Below, piece by piece: positions 1 to 12,018 of a DNA stretch of 64,000 bases. The translations under genes and the position numbers were made by a program. The notes below the pieces were generated by a model. That model was not told where the DNA came from. It searched no databases and saw nothing but the letters and a program-made list of their open reading frames with translations. The first letter of the stretch is position 1, and each line of letters begins with the position of its first letter. The DNA is from Cyanoderma ruficeps (lineage: Eukaryota; Chordata; Aves; Passeriformes; Timaliidae): assembly GCA_008694505.1 (NCBI GenBank), contig VZDJ01007747.1:32793187-32857186 (forward strand), written 5' to 3'.

Positions 1-1200
1 AGTCTTAAGCTATGATATATTATCTCCCTTCAGAAGTCAACTGGAAGTCAGAGAAGAGATGAATTAATAATTACAAATGCTTCATAACTGCACATCAGGT
101 CCAGTAGCCTTGCATTAATTGAAAATCCAAGCCCTCATGAGATCAATGGGAATTTTCTGTTGACCTTGGCAGGGAGATAAGCTCATACACACTTTGAAGG
201 TAAGTTTGCTTGCTCGGATTGGTGTTGGTTGCAGTTCCTTACCTAGCAATGTGAATGTCCTTGAAGCAGAAGAGTGATTGGATTTTACAGCCCCTCTGTC
301 CTCTGTGTCTGTGTTTTCTACCCTTTCTGCTTTCCTCTGCAGTAAAGCTGTGCACTGTTCAGCCTTCAACCCCTCTTTCCACATGATCTCTCTCATTTTT
401 GTAGTAATTGGTTCACCTCAGGCTCAACTCACTCAATCAGGGTGCTGTGAGCTGGCCAGAGGGTCTCACAAGGGCGCCGATTAACCACCTCCAGGACTGT
501 GACCCTCTGTCCATCTTCTGGCATCCTGCAGAGTCAGAGGAGGTGGGGACTGCGTGATCTGCATGAGAAGTTCATTAAAAAGTTAGCAAACAGCTTCTAA
601 ACAGCAAAGAATGGAAAATGGCAGCTCTGGCAACTCCTTGAAGCTCTATCAAAGCAATGGGAAATCTTGATGGATGCTCTTAACTGCAGCAGGGGCAGTG
701 TCCCCAAGGCAAATATCAGGCAAATGAGAAAGGGCACACTGACTCCTAGGCTGGAGGATGGTGGCAGAAGAGATCCCTGGTGTTGGTGCTGTGAGCAAGG
801 GCACTGAAACCTCTCTGCATTGAGTCTCATATCTGGATCACCCATTTTGGGGCCATAACTCAGAGATTTGTTTGCAGCTGGAGGAAAGGTGACAGCAGGT
901 GACACAGCAGCTCTAGAGAAGAATGGCAGCAGCAGCCCAAAATTTGGGAAATATATCTGCATTTTTGATGTCCTTCTTGAGGTAATTACAGGAAAGACAG
1001 GAGAGATTTTGTTGTTACAACCAAGAAAATGGAGACTACTTTGTTTGACAAACTCTCCTTTAACATCATCTGTGGAGGAAGCCATGAGTTTCCCCCAGCC
1101 CATTCTCTTCAGTCTCTGATCAAAGATGGAAGTCAAGCAGAAGACAAAATTAAGCATACAATTTCCGATTCATTCTCACTAGGTTTGTGCTGATGGCTTA
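1..1200. other. Unique non-coding sequence
   Basis: I see no gene, repeat family or structured RNA here. A minus-strand open frame of about 186 codons (597-1157) is the longest in the window. Its translation resembles no family I know, mixes hydrophobic and low-complexity stretches, and has no evident splice-site context, so I treat it as a chance open frame. Confidence 0.6.
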
Positions 1201-1247
1201 AACAAAAAAAAAAAAAAGAAAAAAAAGGAAAAAAAAAAGAAAAAATC
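1201..1247. repeat. A-rich low-complexity tract
   Basis: A nearly pure purine run: A homopolymers broken only by single or paired G. It could be an eroded poly(A) tail, but the sequence upstream does not look like a known SINE or LINE, and no target-site duplication is apparent. A simple-sequence origin by slippage is the plainer explanation. Confidence 0.85.
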
Positions 1248-4200
1248 AAAGCTGGGATTACAGGCTTAGCAATGGGAGTGCATATTTCAGCACATACTGG
1301 GCTCTTTGTTGTTCTGTCACACTGGTAGAATGAGACTATTAATACGTTGTCCCAGGCAGGCTGCATTATAAAGCCCAGTGGCTAAGTTAAATGAAAAAGA
1401 CCACTAAGAAAAGCAGTGTGCAGCTTCCTACTGCTCCCTTTTTCTTGCAGAACTGTCTAGATGAGGCGGGGGAGAGGCAGTGGATGAAGTTGTAAGAACA
1501 TGTCATAGAGGAGAAACTCGTGATAGTCAATAAGGTTCCTTGGCAAAGATTTCTAGCATCTACTCACTGACCTACAAATTTTCCTGACTTTCTGAAGTGC
1601 TGTGTTTCAGCAGGCCACAAATATTCCCTCTTTGTGAGCTGGGAAGGAATTACATGGTGGGCTGTAACTGCTTTCTCCAGTTACCTGTTCAGCATTTCCC
1701 AAGTGTCTGTGGCATGCAGGGACACAGGCATCCATTTTTAACCATAACATTAAGATGAAACAAAGTTCCCACTTCTGAAAAAAGCAAAATTAAAGATTGT
1801 TCAACATTTTGCATCAATGTAAGTTATCTGAAGGAGGCTTGCCTAATACTAACCTGGTATACCAGTGACAACAGGTTCTGGCATTTCTTGCAGAAGCCAT
1901 GAAGACCAGCAGTGGCCCCAGAGCAATTTAGGAAGTTCTGTCTCTTAATATCTGTTATTAATTCATGCCTGTTAGTTAAGCTCTCTGGGAATGGTTTAAT
2001 CCACACTTTTCTTGCCTCCTAGATGCAGAATTCATGAGTGTCTGGCTCTGAGACAGCCACCCAAAAACTTGCTAATCTTTGCAGGTATTAGTTGTTAAAT
2101 AACAGTAACAACCTGCTCTGAAATAATATTATGACCTTTAAATTTTGGCAACCCCTGGTCAGGATGATCCCTAAGGAAGTTGTTGGGTTGATGCCCAAAG
2201 CCACCACTCGTCTCCTTAGAACTGCAAGGAAGAAGCAACTTCCCTTTCAGCTCTGGCCATCTGCTAGACTGCTCGGCTGAGACTGACAGTCGGCTTTTGG
2301 GGAATCACTACTCATTGCAGCTGATAACAAGTGCATCACTCCACTGCAGCAGGATTCAGGTCTCCTGTGAGACCTGCCATTGCTTTCTAGGAATCATAAA
2401 TGAGCACCAAAGTGTTTCCAATGCACCTCCAGGGCAGGTACTGGCAGGGCATGGGCAGCAGGCTGCCAGTCTTGGCAGGCTGGGGGGATCATGGTGCAGG
2501 GTCAGGCACTGCTGGGGGGAGTTGGCAGGCTCGCAGGGGTATACTGACTCCCTGTCTGCTCTGGGGTGGGTCAGAAGAGCCACTGTGCCCCTTTTGTGCC
2601 CAGATTTTCTTTCTCTGCCTCTGAAAGTCACTCCCAGTGTCGCCCCAAAAAGAACCGTTCACCTGCCTGTGTCTCAATTCCAGGTGCTATCAACTGTGTC
2701 TGTGTAAATGCCTCAAATACCAACAGTGGGTGAGCACCATCTATTCCAGGCATTTCACAGAGAAGAAACAGAAGATAGGTTATGTCAGGTAGAACTACTC
2801 TTTTAATGCACAACTTAATGAATGTTTACAAAAGACTTTGAGTACCAGGGTTTGTAAGGGTGCTATAAAGGCAGAAGGTGTTGTTTTGTCACAGTGCTTC
2901 TCAGCTGTGTTTCTTCTCTTTTCAACACTGAATGAGCTGGGAATGTCTCATTTTTTTCTTCCCCCAATGCTTACAATGTTTTCTTCCCTTGTTTGTATTT
3001 TTCAAAGGTGTGTTGCAGCTAGGAAGAATCTCTAATATGAAGAAGAACCTTTCTAGGAGTCTCTAGGTTTCCCTTGATTTGCCATGCTGGTTCACAAACA
3101 GGCCACAGATAGCTCTTGATGGACCAGTACGTAAATCCTCATGGCTCTTCAATGCCATCTGGCTGTTGGGGTTTCTGGGATAGTTTTGGGGAGCCCATCC
3201 AACCCCAGCCATGAAGCCACTGCAGGCAGTCCAGCAGCACCCTACTAATCCACCTGCAGTTGGGTGGTGACTGGTGGGACCATCCTCTCCACAGTTCCCC
3301 AGCCTGAGCAAACTTGAGTTGCTATTTGGGCTGCTTTTTTGACAGAGATGGTGTTAAATAACAGTTGATCTGGCAACCTGTCTTCATACTGCTTAATTCT
3401 GAAGGAAAGCAGGACTAAAATGAAAAGGTCTTTTCCTCTTTTATTTGTCATTTTACTAATTACAGTATTACGGCATTTTCCAAGGCAAATTATGTAGTGT
3501 TTGGGGAGATTAGCAGAGTGCAAAACCTACTGTGGTGTATTATACAGTGGTGGCTCACGGAAGAAAAGTAGTTAAATTAAAACCCTTATAATTTTCATGT
3601 GTTTGTCCTAATGCAGATTCCATATATACATATATATAATAGCAACTGCACAACATTCAACAATGCTTAAAGCAGAATTTCGTCTCCATGAGAGAATGAA
3701 TAAGTCATTTGTCATATGTTTCCTTTAATTCATGGCTACAGAACATTTTAGAATTGCTTGATGTAAATCTGTCTCATCTATTTGACAACTCTGATATTGA
3801 GTCATTCATTTTTATTCTATGGCTTAAAAATGTCTATATTGCAGCTAGAGATGGGTGCATAAGTGCTAGTTTTGGACTATGGCTAGAATGTAACAATAGC
3901 TTTTGACCCTAGCTCCAGTCCCAAGGAAAGTGAATTTGGCAATCTCATTTCAATTCATAGTGAATAGCTGTTCACATAAAAAAATCAGCACCTACCATTT
4001 GTCATACTTGGCAGCTTCTGTTTAAGAATGGTCCAGAACTGCATTACCATGGAAACTAAATTACCTACTCCTACTCCTGGCTCAGAAGGTGATTTCAGCT
4101 GGTGGTGGAGGTTTCATATCACTGCCAGAGGGAGGTGGGGTAACCTGGGGGAACTGTGATGTGTGTGACCCATAAGGACACTGGCCTCAGCCCTCTGGTT

Positions 4201-4415
4201 TGTGTATTGCCATCTTCTGGTCACGTCCCATTGGGTTCAGACCACATGGGTTTCTTTCACATCATGATTTATTTACTGATTTTTCTTATGGTAACAGCTA
4301 CCAGCTCCAATCAGGACCAGGACTGTGTTCTGTTCAGTGCTGTACATACATATGTTTAAAGACAATTTCTATTCTGAAGGCCAGGCAAGTGTGAGAAGCT
4401 CCATATATTCCTTTT
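1248..4415. other. Unique non-coding sequence with a GC-richer patch
   Basis: Mostly AT-rich unique DNA. About 2425-2620 is noticeably richer in G and C (repeated GGCAGG, CTGG and GGGG words), which keeps several frames open at once. That pattern reflects composition, not coding. A short alternating AT run lies near 3625-3640. No gene or transposon is recognised. Confidence 0.55.
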
Positions 4416-4510
4416 AAACTTGAAAATTAAAACAAGATAAGTGATTTGCTTGAGATTACACAGGAAAGTGGAGGCAGACCTAGCAAATGAATGCCCATTT
4501 CTTCATTCTC
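4416..4510 (+). repeat. MIR-like SINE relic
   Basis: The order of words matches the central-to-3' part of the MIR core-SINE: an A-rich stretch, then AAGTGATTTGC, then GATTACACAGG, then GTGGAGGCAGA. In MIR these correspond to the segments around 'aagtgacttgcccaaggtcacacagc' and the following 'gtggcagagc'. Divergence is high, as expected for an element older than the bird-mammal split. I compared from memory only; a profile search against MIR consensus sequences would decide it. Confidence 0.5.
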
Positions 4511-5057
4511 AACAGCCATCCAGGGTGTTACTTATCCAAACCACTCTATCCTTCTTCAGCATTGCTACTAATTTATGCCAGGTAAGTTGGAAATACCACA
4601 TAGTTTGATAATTTTTGTTCCTGTCATGTACTAAAATGACTGCTGATTCATAGGACAGTGTTTTATTTCAAGCTGCTCAGTCCTGAAGTGAATGAACTTA
4701 ATGGATTAGAGATCAGTGTTTACTGGGCACTGGAATTTTTAAAGGTTATTTAGATACTGTATGCTGATTTTGTAATTGTAAGCAAAAACTGTGCTATAAC
4801 CACACCATCCTTCAATAATGACTGAACCAAAAGATGATTTCAATCTGCTGAACTGTATATACCACCCCTTTTCCTCACGGATACTGCTTCTTAGTGAGAT
4901 GTATGCTAGTGGAAAGGCTAGAAAATAAATAAACATAAAAACCCAACCAATAATATGCAACACTTTTATGCTCAGAGAGCTAGAAACTCAGCAGAGAGAA
5001 ACAAAAGTTTTGCCATTCCTAGTGTGGTGGCTTAGGTGCAAGGGCAAATTACCCATC
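4511..5057. other. Unique AT-rich sequence
   Basis: No gene, repeat or structured element recognised between the MIR-like relic and the CR1 tail. Confidence 0.55.
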
Positions 5058-5163
5058 AAGACCAGGCTGAATGAGGCTCTGAACAACGTGATCTAATGGA
5101 AGGTATGTCTGCCCATTATTTTTAAGTTCCCTTCCAACCCAAAACTATTCTGTGATTCTGTGA
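5058..5163 (+). mobile_element. CR1 LINE, 3'-end fragment
   Basis: A short 5'-truncated CR1 in plus orientation. It follows the end of the avian CR1 3' UTR: an ACCAGGCTGAATGAGGCTC segment, TGATCTAATGGAAGGT, then TTCCCTTCCAACCC. It finishes with the diagnostic tail ATTCTGTGATTCTGTGA, two copies of the 8-bp CR1 end repeat. CR1 normally inserts as 5'-truncated copies without poly(A), so this is an ordinary dead-on-arrival copy. It has no coding capacity. Confidence 0.93.
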
Positions 5164-7789
5164 GCATCCTCTGAAGATTTGGCTCTTAGTGCATCAGATT
5201 TGCACCATGGAGCAAGAGTCCTTCACTTCCCAGCTGGAGGTGGATGCTGCTGGGACAAACAGGGCACAATAGTGGGGGCTGCTGAGTGTGGACACCCTTC
5301 TTGCTTTGCCCTTGCCATGGCCCTAATAGAGTATTTGGGTCTCTTCTGCTCTGCCTTTGCTTTTTATATGCATCTTTCCTATTTAAGTGTCACAGATCAC
5401 TGCACCAGCTGATTAGCCTATACATGAATGGAATATAAAAGAGCAAGTCCCCAAGTTGTAGGTAAGACCTTTTGTGAGAATGACTGGCTAAAAATAAGAT
5501 GGAAATTGGCTCTGAGCTTTTGAGAATCTATCCCTTCCTCAGGCCACAGGAAAGAAGAGCAAGGGGTAGCACTTCATAATTAATTATGAATTTATAATTA
5601 ATTTGAAGCCTGAATCAACAACCTACTAGAGAAACTGCTATTACTTCCTCTGGATTCCCAGAATCTATCACAGAGGTTTGATACTCACAAGCGGTTTTCA
5701 AAATTTCAGGGCCTTTTTCTGTTAAGTTTGATTTTTATTTTTTTTTCAGCATCTTAGTCTTTTGTACAACTCTGGTTTTTGATTTTTCTGTTTAAGGGAC
5801 CAGATCAATAGCTGTATGGGGTCTCTAGGCTATGCAAGTTGAGTGCAAATGGTTGCCCTCCCTGGGTAGGAATGATTTGTTTAGTTGGGTAGGTTTATGT
5901 TTTGAAGGTTGGTGCTTTTGACACATAAACAATGCAAAAATATTCTGTGCTTTTGCAGCACATAATCTGATGTTCATTGTGTACAAAGACTCCTTACTCT
6001 GTGCTATAAATACAGCTGAACTTCTCTCCCCTCAGAGTTGTGTGTGGCTTAAGCAGACTGGTGGGGTGGGATTGTGAAAAGCAGTCAAGGCTGACCTTTT
6101 CCTACCTCCCCCCTAACACTGGTGGTTAAAATTCCTGCTGACTTCAAGGAGAGTGGATCTGGATCAGTGTTGAACACTTCTGAAAATCCCACCTGTAAAG
6201 CCTGCAGAGTTCATTATAGGGGCAAAATTTTGTATAAAGCCCAGCAGGAACATACAGAAATTGTTAGCAGCTTACTAATGGCCTCCACAGTGGATGTGTG
6301 TATTGAATTTAATTGGGCTGCATCCCAGTAAGGTCCTGATATGCTTATGATTAATTTTCTCTACAGTCTACCTTTAACTTTTTTTTGAAACTGGATGGAT
6401 ACTCCATATTTGCACTTTTATAAAAGACTGGCAGTGAAATAAAGCATGCAGGTAATTATGCCCCAAGGAAGAGCTGTGAGGTAGACCCTCAGTTAATGTA
6501 GCTGCATGGTAGCAATTTGGTGTCAATACTTCTTGATGTCCTGCTAAAATAAAGCAACCTTCAATGTAATACTATTTAATTTTTTGTGGGTACAGGCATG
6601 GTTAAGTTTCTTTGTATAAGGTCTGCTTAGTAGTGTGAAGACATAAAATAAGCGTTGAGCACAGTGACACACTTGAAAGGGCAGGTTATATTTATTCTGT
6701 GTTGTGTCAAGGGCATGCTGCTTGCTAACTGTAATTAGACAGTGTATCTAGAGGTCTGTGGCCAAATAGCAAAGATGTCTTTGCAGAGTATAAAAGGACT
6801 ATTGTGTTAGTCCCTGGTCTCAGAGGGTATGAAGATGTTTCCCTCTCCTGTCTGTTATTACTCATACTTGGTTACTTTTATGTAAATTCAGCCATGAGGA
6901 GAGCTGACAAGACTGTGACATGAAGAGATTTCACCTTTTTCACTGAAACAGGGCTTTTATTGTCTAGTAATACTATCTTAGTTCTCTGCAAAGGAAAGAA
7001 AGAGATGTTATTGAAAATCCCATAATTAGCAGCTTAAGGTATAAACCATATAGAACCCTGTGTTCTATGATAAAGCCCCTAATTAGCTTTGTAGGAACTG
7101 TTTAAAAGCAAGCATACATGCATCCTTATCACTAAGTAATTATTTGCAAATAAACTCTTTCTCAACATATCTTAGGAAAACACAAGAATATTAGTTGGCA
7201 GAGTTAAGCCAGCTGAGTAGCTGAAAAAGCATGAAAAGAGCTACAGAAGTTCTTTTCAGAATCCTGCTCTCTTTGGCATTATTTCTCTAAAGCTTGATTT
7301 ATCAAGAGGAGAATACAGTATTTGGTTTCCCCACAAGTAAGCTCTTTTCATGTTTTGTCTTTGAAATGAAAATCGTCTTTTGGAACAAATATCTGCTCTA
7401 TCAGATAACTGCATGCTTGTCATCCCTAACAGTGTGCTGGCAGGAAGACTGGGCGAAGGTTTTTCTGCAGTACACTGAGTACACAGTGCTGGCACTAGAT
7501 CAAGAATCAATTCCTCTGATATCGAAATATTGACTTGGCATGGCCAGTCTGATTTAAATGCTTATCATTCTTGACTTTGTAGGCTACATGCATACTGAGA
7601 ACATTTTTCATTGTGGGTCTGAGAATAAACATCTTTACAGCTGCCTGGCCATTTCTAGCAGAATAACAAAGGGGCTGTGTGCATGTATGGGAGCCTGTGT
7701 GTGTGAACGAAATTGCCAGCAGATTAATGCAACTGTCACTTCTGTGTAGGGCCATTTAGAAGAAGTTGAGAAGGGTATTTTTAATACTT
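5164..7789. other. Unique AT-rich sequence
   Basis: No gene recognised. It contains an 18-bp perfect palindrome at 5573-5590, listed separately. All open frames are under 85 codons with no recognisable product. Confidence 0.55.
5573..5600. promoter_or_regulatory. Palindromic homeodomain-type site cluster
   Basis: TTCATAATTAATTATGAA (5573-5590) equals its own reverse complement over 18 bp. Three TAATTA cores (5577-5582, 5581-5586, 5595-5600) lie in 24 bp. TAATTA is the standard core bound by many homeodomain proteins, and a perfect dyad would suit a dimer. AT-rich DNA produces such sites by chance, so function is only a possibility. Confidence 0.25.
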
Positions 7790-8240
7790 GGAATTACACA
7801 GCATTGCTTCTCCGAGTGCAAACACCGGTTTCACTGCTCAGTCTGGATAGGTGCTGGCCGCTGAGCCGATGGAAGGGAGAACACAAACAGACCCCAACAC
7901 AATTATTAAAACATTTTAAAATCTTTGCAATGTGAAATAATACTACTACTAATACCACTAATAAAAAAGTAAAGATAATTTCCCATAGGCAATCAGAACA
8001 CCTATTAAGTTAGCAACAGCATTTAATTGGCATTATCGCATGCTTCAGTGAGGAAGACAATGGATCTTGCGGGTGCGCAAGTGGAACGCATTTGCATTTC
8101 ATAGATGATTAAAATAGATTTGATTGCATTTGTCTGAAGCCTGGCAAGTGAGGGCACATCTGCTGCATTCGATGTGCCCTGCGTTTCCTAGGACTAATGG
8201 AGTGCACTGAGTCACCGCAAGACGGGCTTTTACCTCTGGA
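7790..8240. promoter_or_regulatory. CpG-enriched, motif-dense block; candidate conserved enhancer
   Basis: This block has about 12 CpG dinucleotides in 450 bp, while neighbouring kilobases have very few. It contains an octamer ATTTGCAT (8090-8097), TAATTGG-type homeodomain words near 8020-8030, a dyad CTTGCG-N4-CGCAAG (8066-8081), and a perfect 10-bp inverted repeat with a 10-nt loop (8151-8160 with 8171-8180). No long open frame or repeat family explains it. Retained CpG together with POU and homeodomain motifs is typical of constrained vertebrate non-coding elements. A small CpG island or a piece of an untranslated exon is possible. Conservation was not measured. Confidence 0.35.
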
Positions 8241-10580
8241 AGTCCCACAGCACCTTCTGCTGCACGGCCAGCTCCTTTGTTAGCCCTGGAGACCTCTTCT
8301 TATAAAGAATTGATGTAAAGTAGAGCAAGAAGGGAAGGATTTGAGGCAGTGAACTTGTCTTCATCTGGTTATGCAAGAGCCCTTGGGCTTTCTGCTGCTT
8401 CAAGGTAGAATTTATAAGGTGAGATGAAAGATAATTTAAGTCATTAATTTGCGTTAAGGGCTGGCAGAACAACAATGGCGCATTTAATCTTGCTGTGGAA
8501 AAAATTGGTGATTCGCAGACTAGGGGTCAGAATTAGGGGTCTGATTTCCTTTTCCACGCAGCTTAAAAGGGGCTGCTTCAAAATGGAGAGTTTTATTTAC
8601 TAGAAACATAAAGCTGAGTTAATTGTCTTTGAAAAAAATCCAAGAACTTTAAATATAATATAGAAAGCAATTAATTAAAGATACTAAAATGTTTTCCTCC
8701 TGCTTTTCATTACTTTCCCATCTAAATTCAACATTAAAAATACACTCCTGGCAGCAGTCCAGGTCAGACTTGTCACCTACCATCCGAGCCCTGTGAAAGA
8801 CAAGGGCTGGCCTGTGCTTTGCAGGGGGAAATGCTCTCTCCTGTGAGAACCTTTCCCTCCCCAGCCCAATGGCCACTCAGCAGCTTTCTTTTTGGTAGTG
8901 CTGTGCCTTTTTGCCAGCCAAAGTAACCACCCAATGGCTGATGCTCTTGTCCTTCTCTATTACTTCCTCCACTGCCCCGTGTGTGTCTCCTGAACCCTTA
9001 CTGGGGTCCTTGTCTATGGATTCTACTGTTTATTGTTTCTCTATTCCAAGGTGCCTTCTGTTTCTGCTGCCTTTGTGCTCCTTTTACTCTTGCTACATGT
9101 TGTGCTCTGCTGTCCCTTGTTCTCACGGCATTGCTCTCTTTCATGTGCCAAATGACTGCTCTTCCCTCTTTGAGAAATGTCTCTTAAAAACATATTGCCC
9201 TTACATCAAAGAGTGAAATAAAGAGGAGCTGGTTTGACTGGGAGAACCTGGAAAATATTCCTCCTCAGCTGATGAAAGCAGTTTGTCCAGGACACTAATG
9301 TTTCAGAATAGCTGGACATGTTCAGCAACAATTATGATGGGTTACTAAAGGAGCAGGTTTCTTGGATGGCTCCTGTGCTGCCATGCCCAGTGGTCCCTGC
9401 GTGGCTGCAGCCGGGATTCTGCCCTGCACCCTCTGCACTGAGGGCTCTTGGTATTCCTGTCTTTCAGTCCCAGTCCTTGCTCACAGCATCCCTGCCATCA
9501 CTACAATGTGTATAATTCTGGCATTGCTCATTTCCTGCCTCTCACTCCTGCCATTGCTCAGCTCCCTCAGGAACAGCCCTGGCACTGCCCATCTAGGGGG
9601 TAGTGGAGAAAATAGTCCTTCTGCCATTAGGAGAGCTCAGATACCACCTATGTCTTGTGCTTTTCACTGGGACATTCCTGCATCCCTTGCTCCCTGACTT
9701 CCTTTTCTCCTGACCTGGCCATGCCTTGTTGGTCTGGACTATCCCTGTATGTGTTGTAGGACAAGTTCCATGGGCTGGGTGGTAGCCACAGGGAGATCAA
9801 ACACACCAATGCTAGAATTCTTTTTTTAAACTATGTTACTTTTGGAATGAAAATTACTGGGGATGTATGTCACATTGTTAAAACCATAATGAAAGTTTGC
9901 CTGTTCTAAGTCTCATTTTAATCATGTACATGTTGCAATTTTTTTCCCTTTTACTTAAATAAAGTATTCCCATAGAGAAAGAGTGCTTATAAAAAAATTT
10001 CTCACCATTTATTGGCAATGCTTTTCCCTTCAGCTTTGTTGCTATTTAATCATAGCCCCTGGAGACAAGTTGCACATATTAACCTGTCAGAGAAATGTTA
10101 AAATTGCGTGACACTTAGGAATATATTCAGAAAGTCCATAAAACCATCACAATGGTTCTGTTTTTTCTCCTCATCTGGTCATGTACTTTAACAACATTTC
10201 TCCATATACTGTATCTCTCACCTATTGTTTTTTAATGTGGTCTCCCAGTTGGAAATGGCTTTTTGGAAGTTTTTGGATCACTGGCCAGAGAACTGTGGGA
10301 CCTTGCTTGCGACCATCACCTGGTCTAGGGTACCTAAGATGTCAAGACAGACAGAAGCCATGATCCAAGGCCTCATTTCAGTACTTCTGCTAGGCTGTAG
10401 GTAAAGCATCAAAACAAAAACAAGAGTTGAGCCCTTCTGTATGCTAACTGATGGACTTAAAAAAATTGACAAGTTGCCTGACCTATGACTGCTTATGCAC
10501 AGCTCCTTTTATAAATTACTGGCGATATTTGTTGGCTGTGAATCCCCTGATGGACCAAGACATCTCATTAAGCTAGGGGG
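8241..10580. other. Unique sequence with a pyrimidine-rich stretch
   Basis: About 8890-9720 is strongly T/C-rich on the plus strand and therefore has several overlapping plus-strand open frames of 60-111 codons rich in Leu, Ser, Cys and Pro. Overlapping open frames with that composition point to strand bias, not coding. Scattered CpG continues to about 8550, next to the block at 7790-8240. Confidence 0.55.
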
Positions 10581-10663
10581 AAGGTCTTTTTCCTTGGGTG
10601 CAGCTGGCCCTCCTTTCTGAGGATGGAGTGGAAGGTAAGGAAAGGCCAAGGGAAAAAGACCTT
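10581..10663. other. Long imperfect hairpin (inverted repeat)
   Basis: The arm AAGGTCTTTTTCCTTGG (10581-10597) pairs with CCAAGGGAAAAAGACCTT (10646-10663): 13 perfect base pairs, one bulged G, then 4 more. Inside the 48-nt loop, CCTTTC (10612-10617) can pair with GAAAGG (10640-10645), extending the foldback. Transcribed from either strand this gives an approximately 83-nt stem-loop. It resembles no microRNA I know; it may be a fortuitous or transposon-derived inverted repeat. Confidence 0.5.
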
Positions 10664-12018
10664 GGATAGTGAAGAATGATGACTAGTGGTGTCTGCTTTT
10701 GAATAATGTTTTCACTCACAGGTTTCAGATTGTTAAATACAACTTTGGGCATCCGGCTTTAGAAACACAGTCTGGGAAACAAACATTTCAGAGGAGCACT
10801 CTGGATCCTGCAGCCAAGAGAAGCCCCCACGTAAGACAAATTGCTGTTTCCACATGACAACACAGGCACCAAACTCAGGGGGAAATATGGCTTTTAGTTT
10901 CAACAGTGTTTATCTGTGGTAAATACCTGGGATATACTTTATAGAGGCATATAAATAAATGTTTATGATTAGGCTTGTCCTTGAAGCAATGCTGTATGGA
11001 ATATAAAAATCATAATTAATACACAGGTCATGAGTTTGTAGATTTCATTTTTATTCAAATAAGGATTTTTATTTTTTAATGTAAGCATGTACATGCTAAA
11101 AAATTGTTTACCATGTTTCAGAAACACAAACATAAGGCTAAATTAAGCTTGATCAGTCAAGTCTGACTGTATCCTCTTTAATATACCACGTCTGACAATT
11201 GTAATCGTGAAGCTTGCAAGCCATAGAAAAAGCATAATTTTTATACACCTTTGGGAGAGAGCTAGTAGCTTAGAAGTTTCTCTCCCTATTTCAGAAAGAA
11301 AAATGCTCATATGCAACAGAAAGATCTTTATTTGAAGACAAAAATAGCACCTTTCTGTCATGTGCTCTAATTAACTTGCTGTGATGTCGCTCTGGTGATG
11401 GACACAGAAATAGACATTTGCTTTCCTAAATCCTGAAGTAGAAAATGAGGCATGAGTCAGGAGGATACAAGAGGGCAGAACTCATTTTCTTTTAATTACT
11501 TTTATTCAGGTTATATCATCCAGCAGCTGTTCAAGTTTCATTTCGAGATGTTGGATCCTCCTGAAATCCCAGAGTGTCATTTTTGATGGGACTTACCCTC
11601 TTCTCCTTTATATATTATATAAGATTTTATATCTAAGTGCTGATAGGGAATGTAGACATAGTGAACAGTGTTCCCATTCACTGTTGAAAGATATAATTGG
11701 CCGTCAAATCTCTGACAGTAAAACAGAGGAGGCAGAAACTCTACAAAAAATGTGGCCAAACAATACGAGAGTTCTCATTAGTAAACAAATAGCCAGGGAA
11801 ATGTTTAACTGTTCCTCCAGCTGGCATACACAGGTACCAAGGCCTGCTTTGGGGAAAAGCAGCGCGATTCATAGTTGCATGGCACGTTTTGGACGGCTGT
11901 AAAGGCTTCACCACAATCTCTGCTTGGCACCAGAGCTTCAGGGAGCTTTGCTCACTGTGGCTCTAGATGGAGCTGGCAAAATTAAAGCTGTAGCCAGATG
12001 AATGTTACTCCCCAGTGG
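10664..12018. other. Unique AT-rich sequence
   Basis: No gene or repeat recognised; open frames are all below 75 codons. Confidence 0.55.

Noticed and set aside
597..1157. 186-codon minus-strand open frame, the longest in the window
   Set aside because: No recognisable domain, no splice context, and a composition mirrored by an overlapping plus-strand frame; consistent with chance.
4118..4142. CTCF-like site (GCCAGAGGGAGGTGGGG)
   Set aside because: Several core positions of the CTCF consensus are wrong, so a site is not supported by sequence alone.
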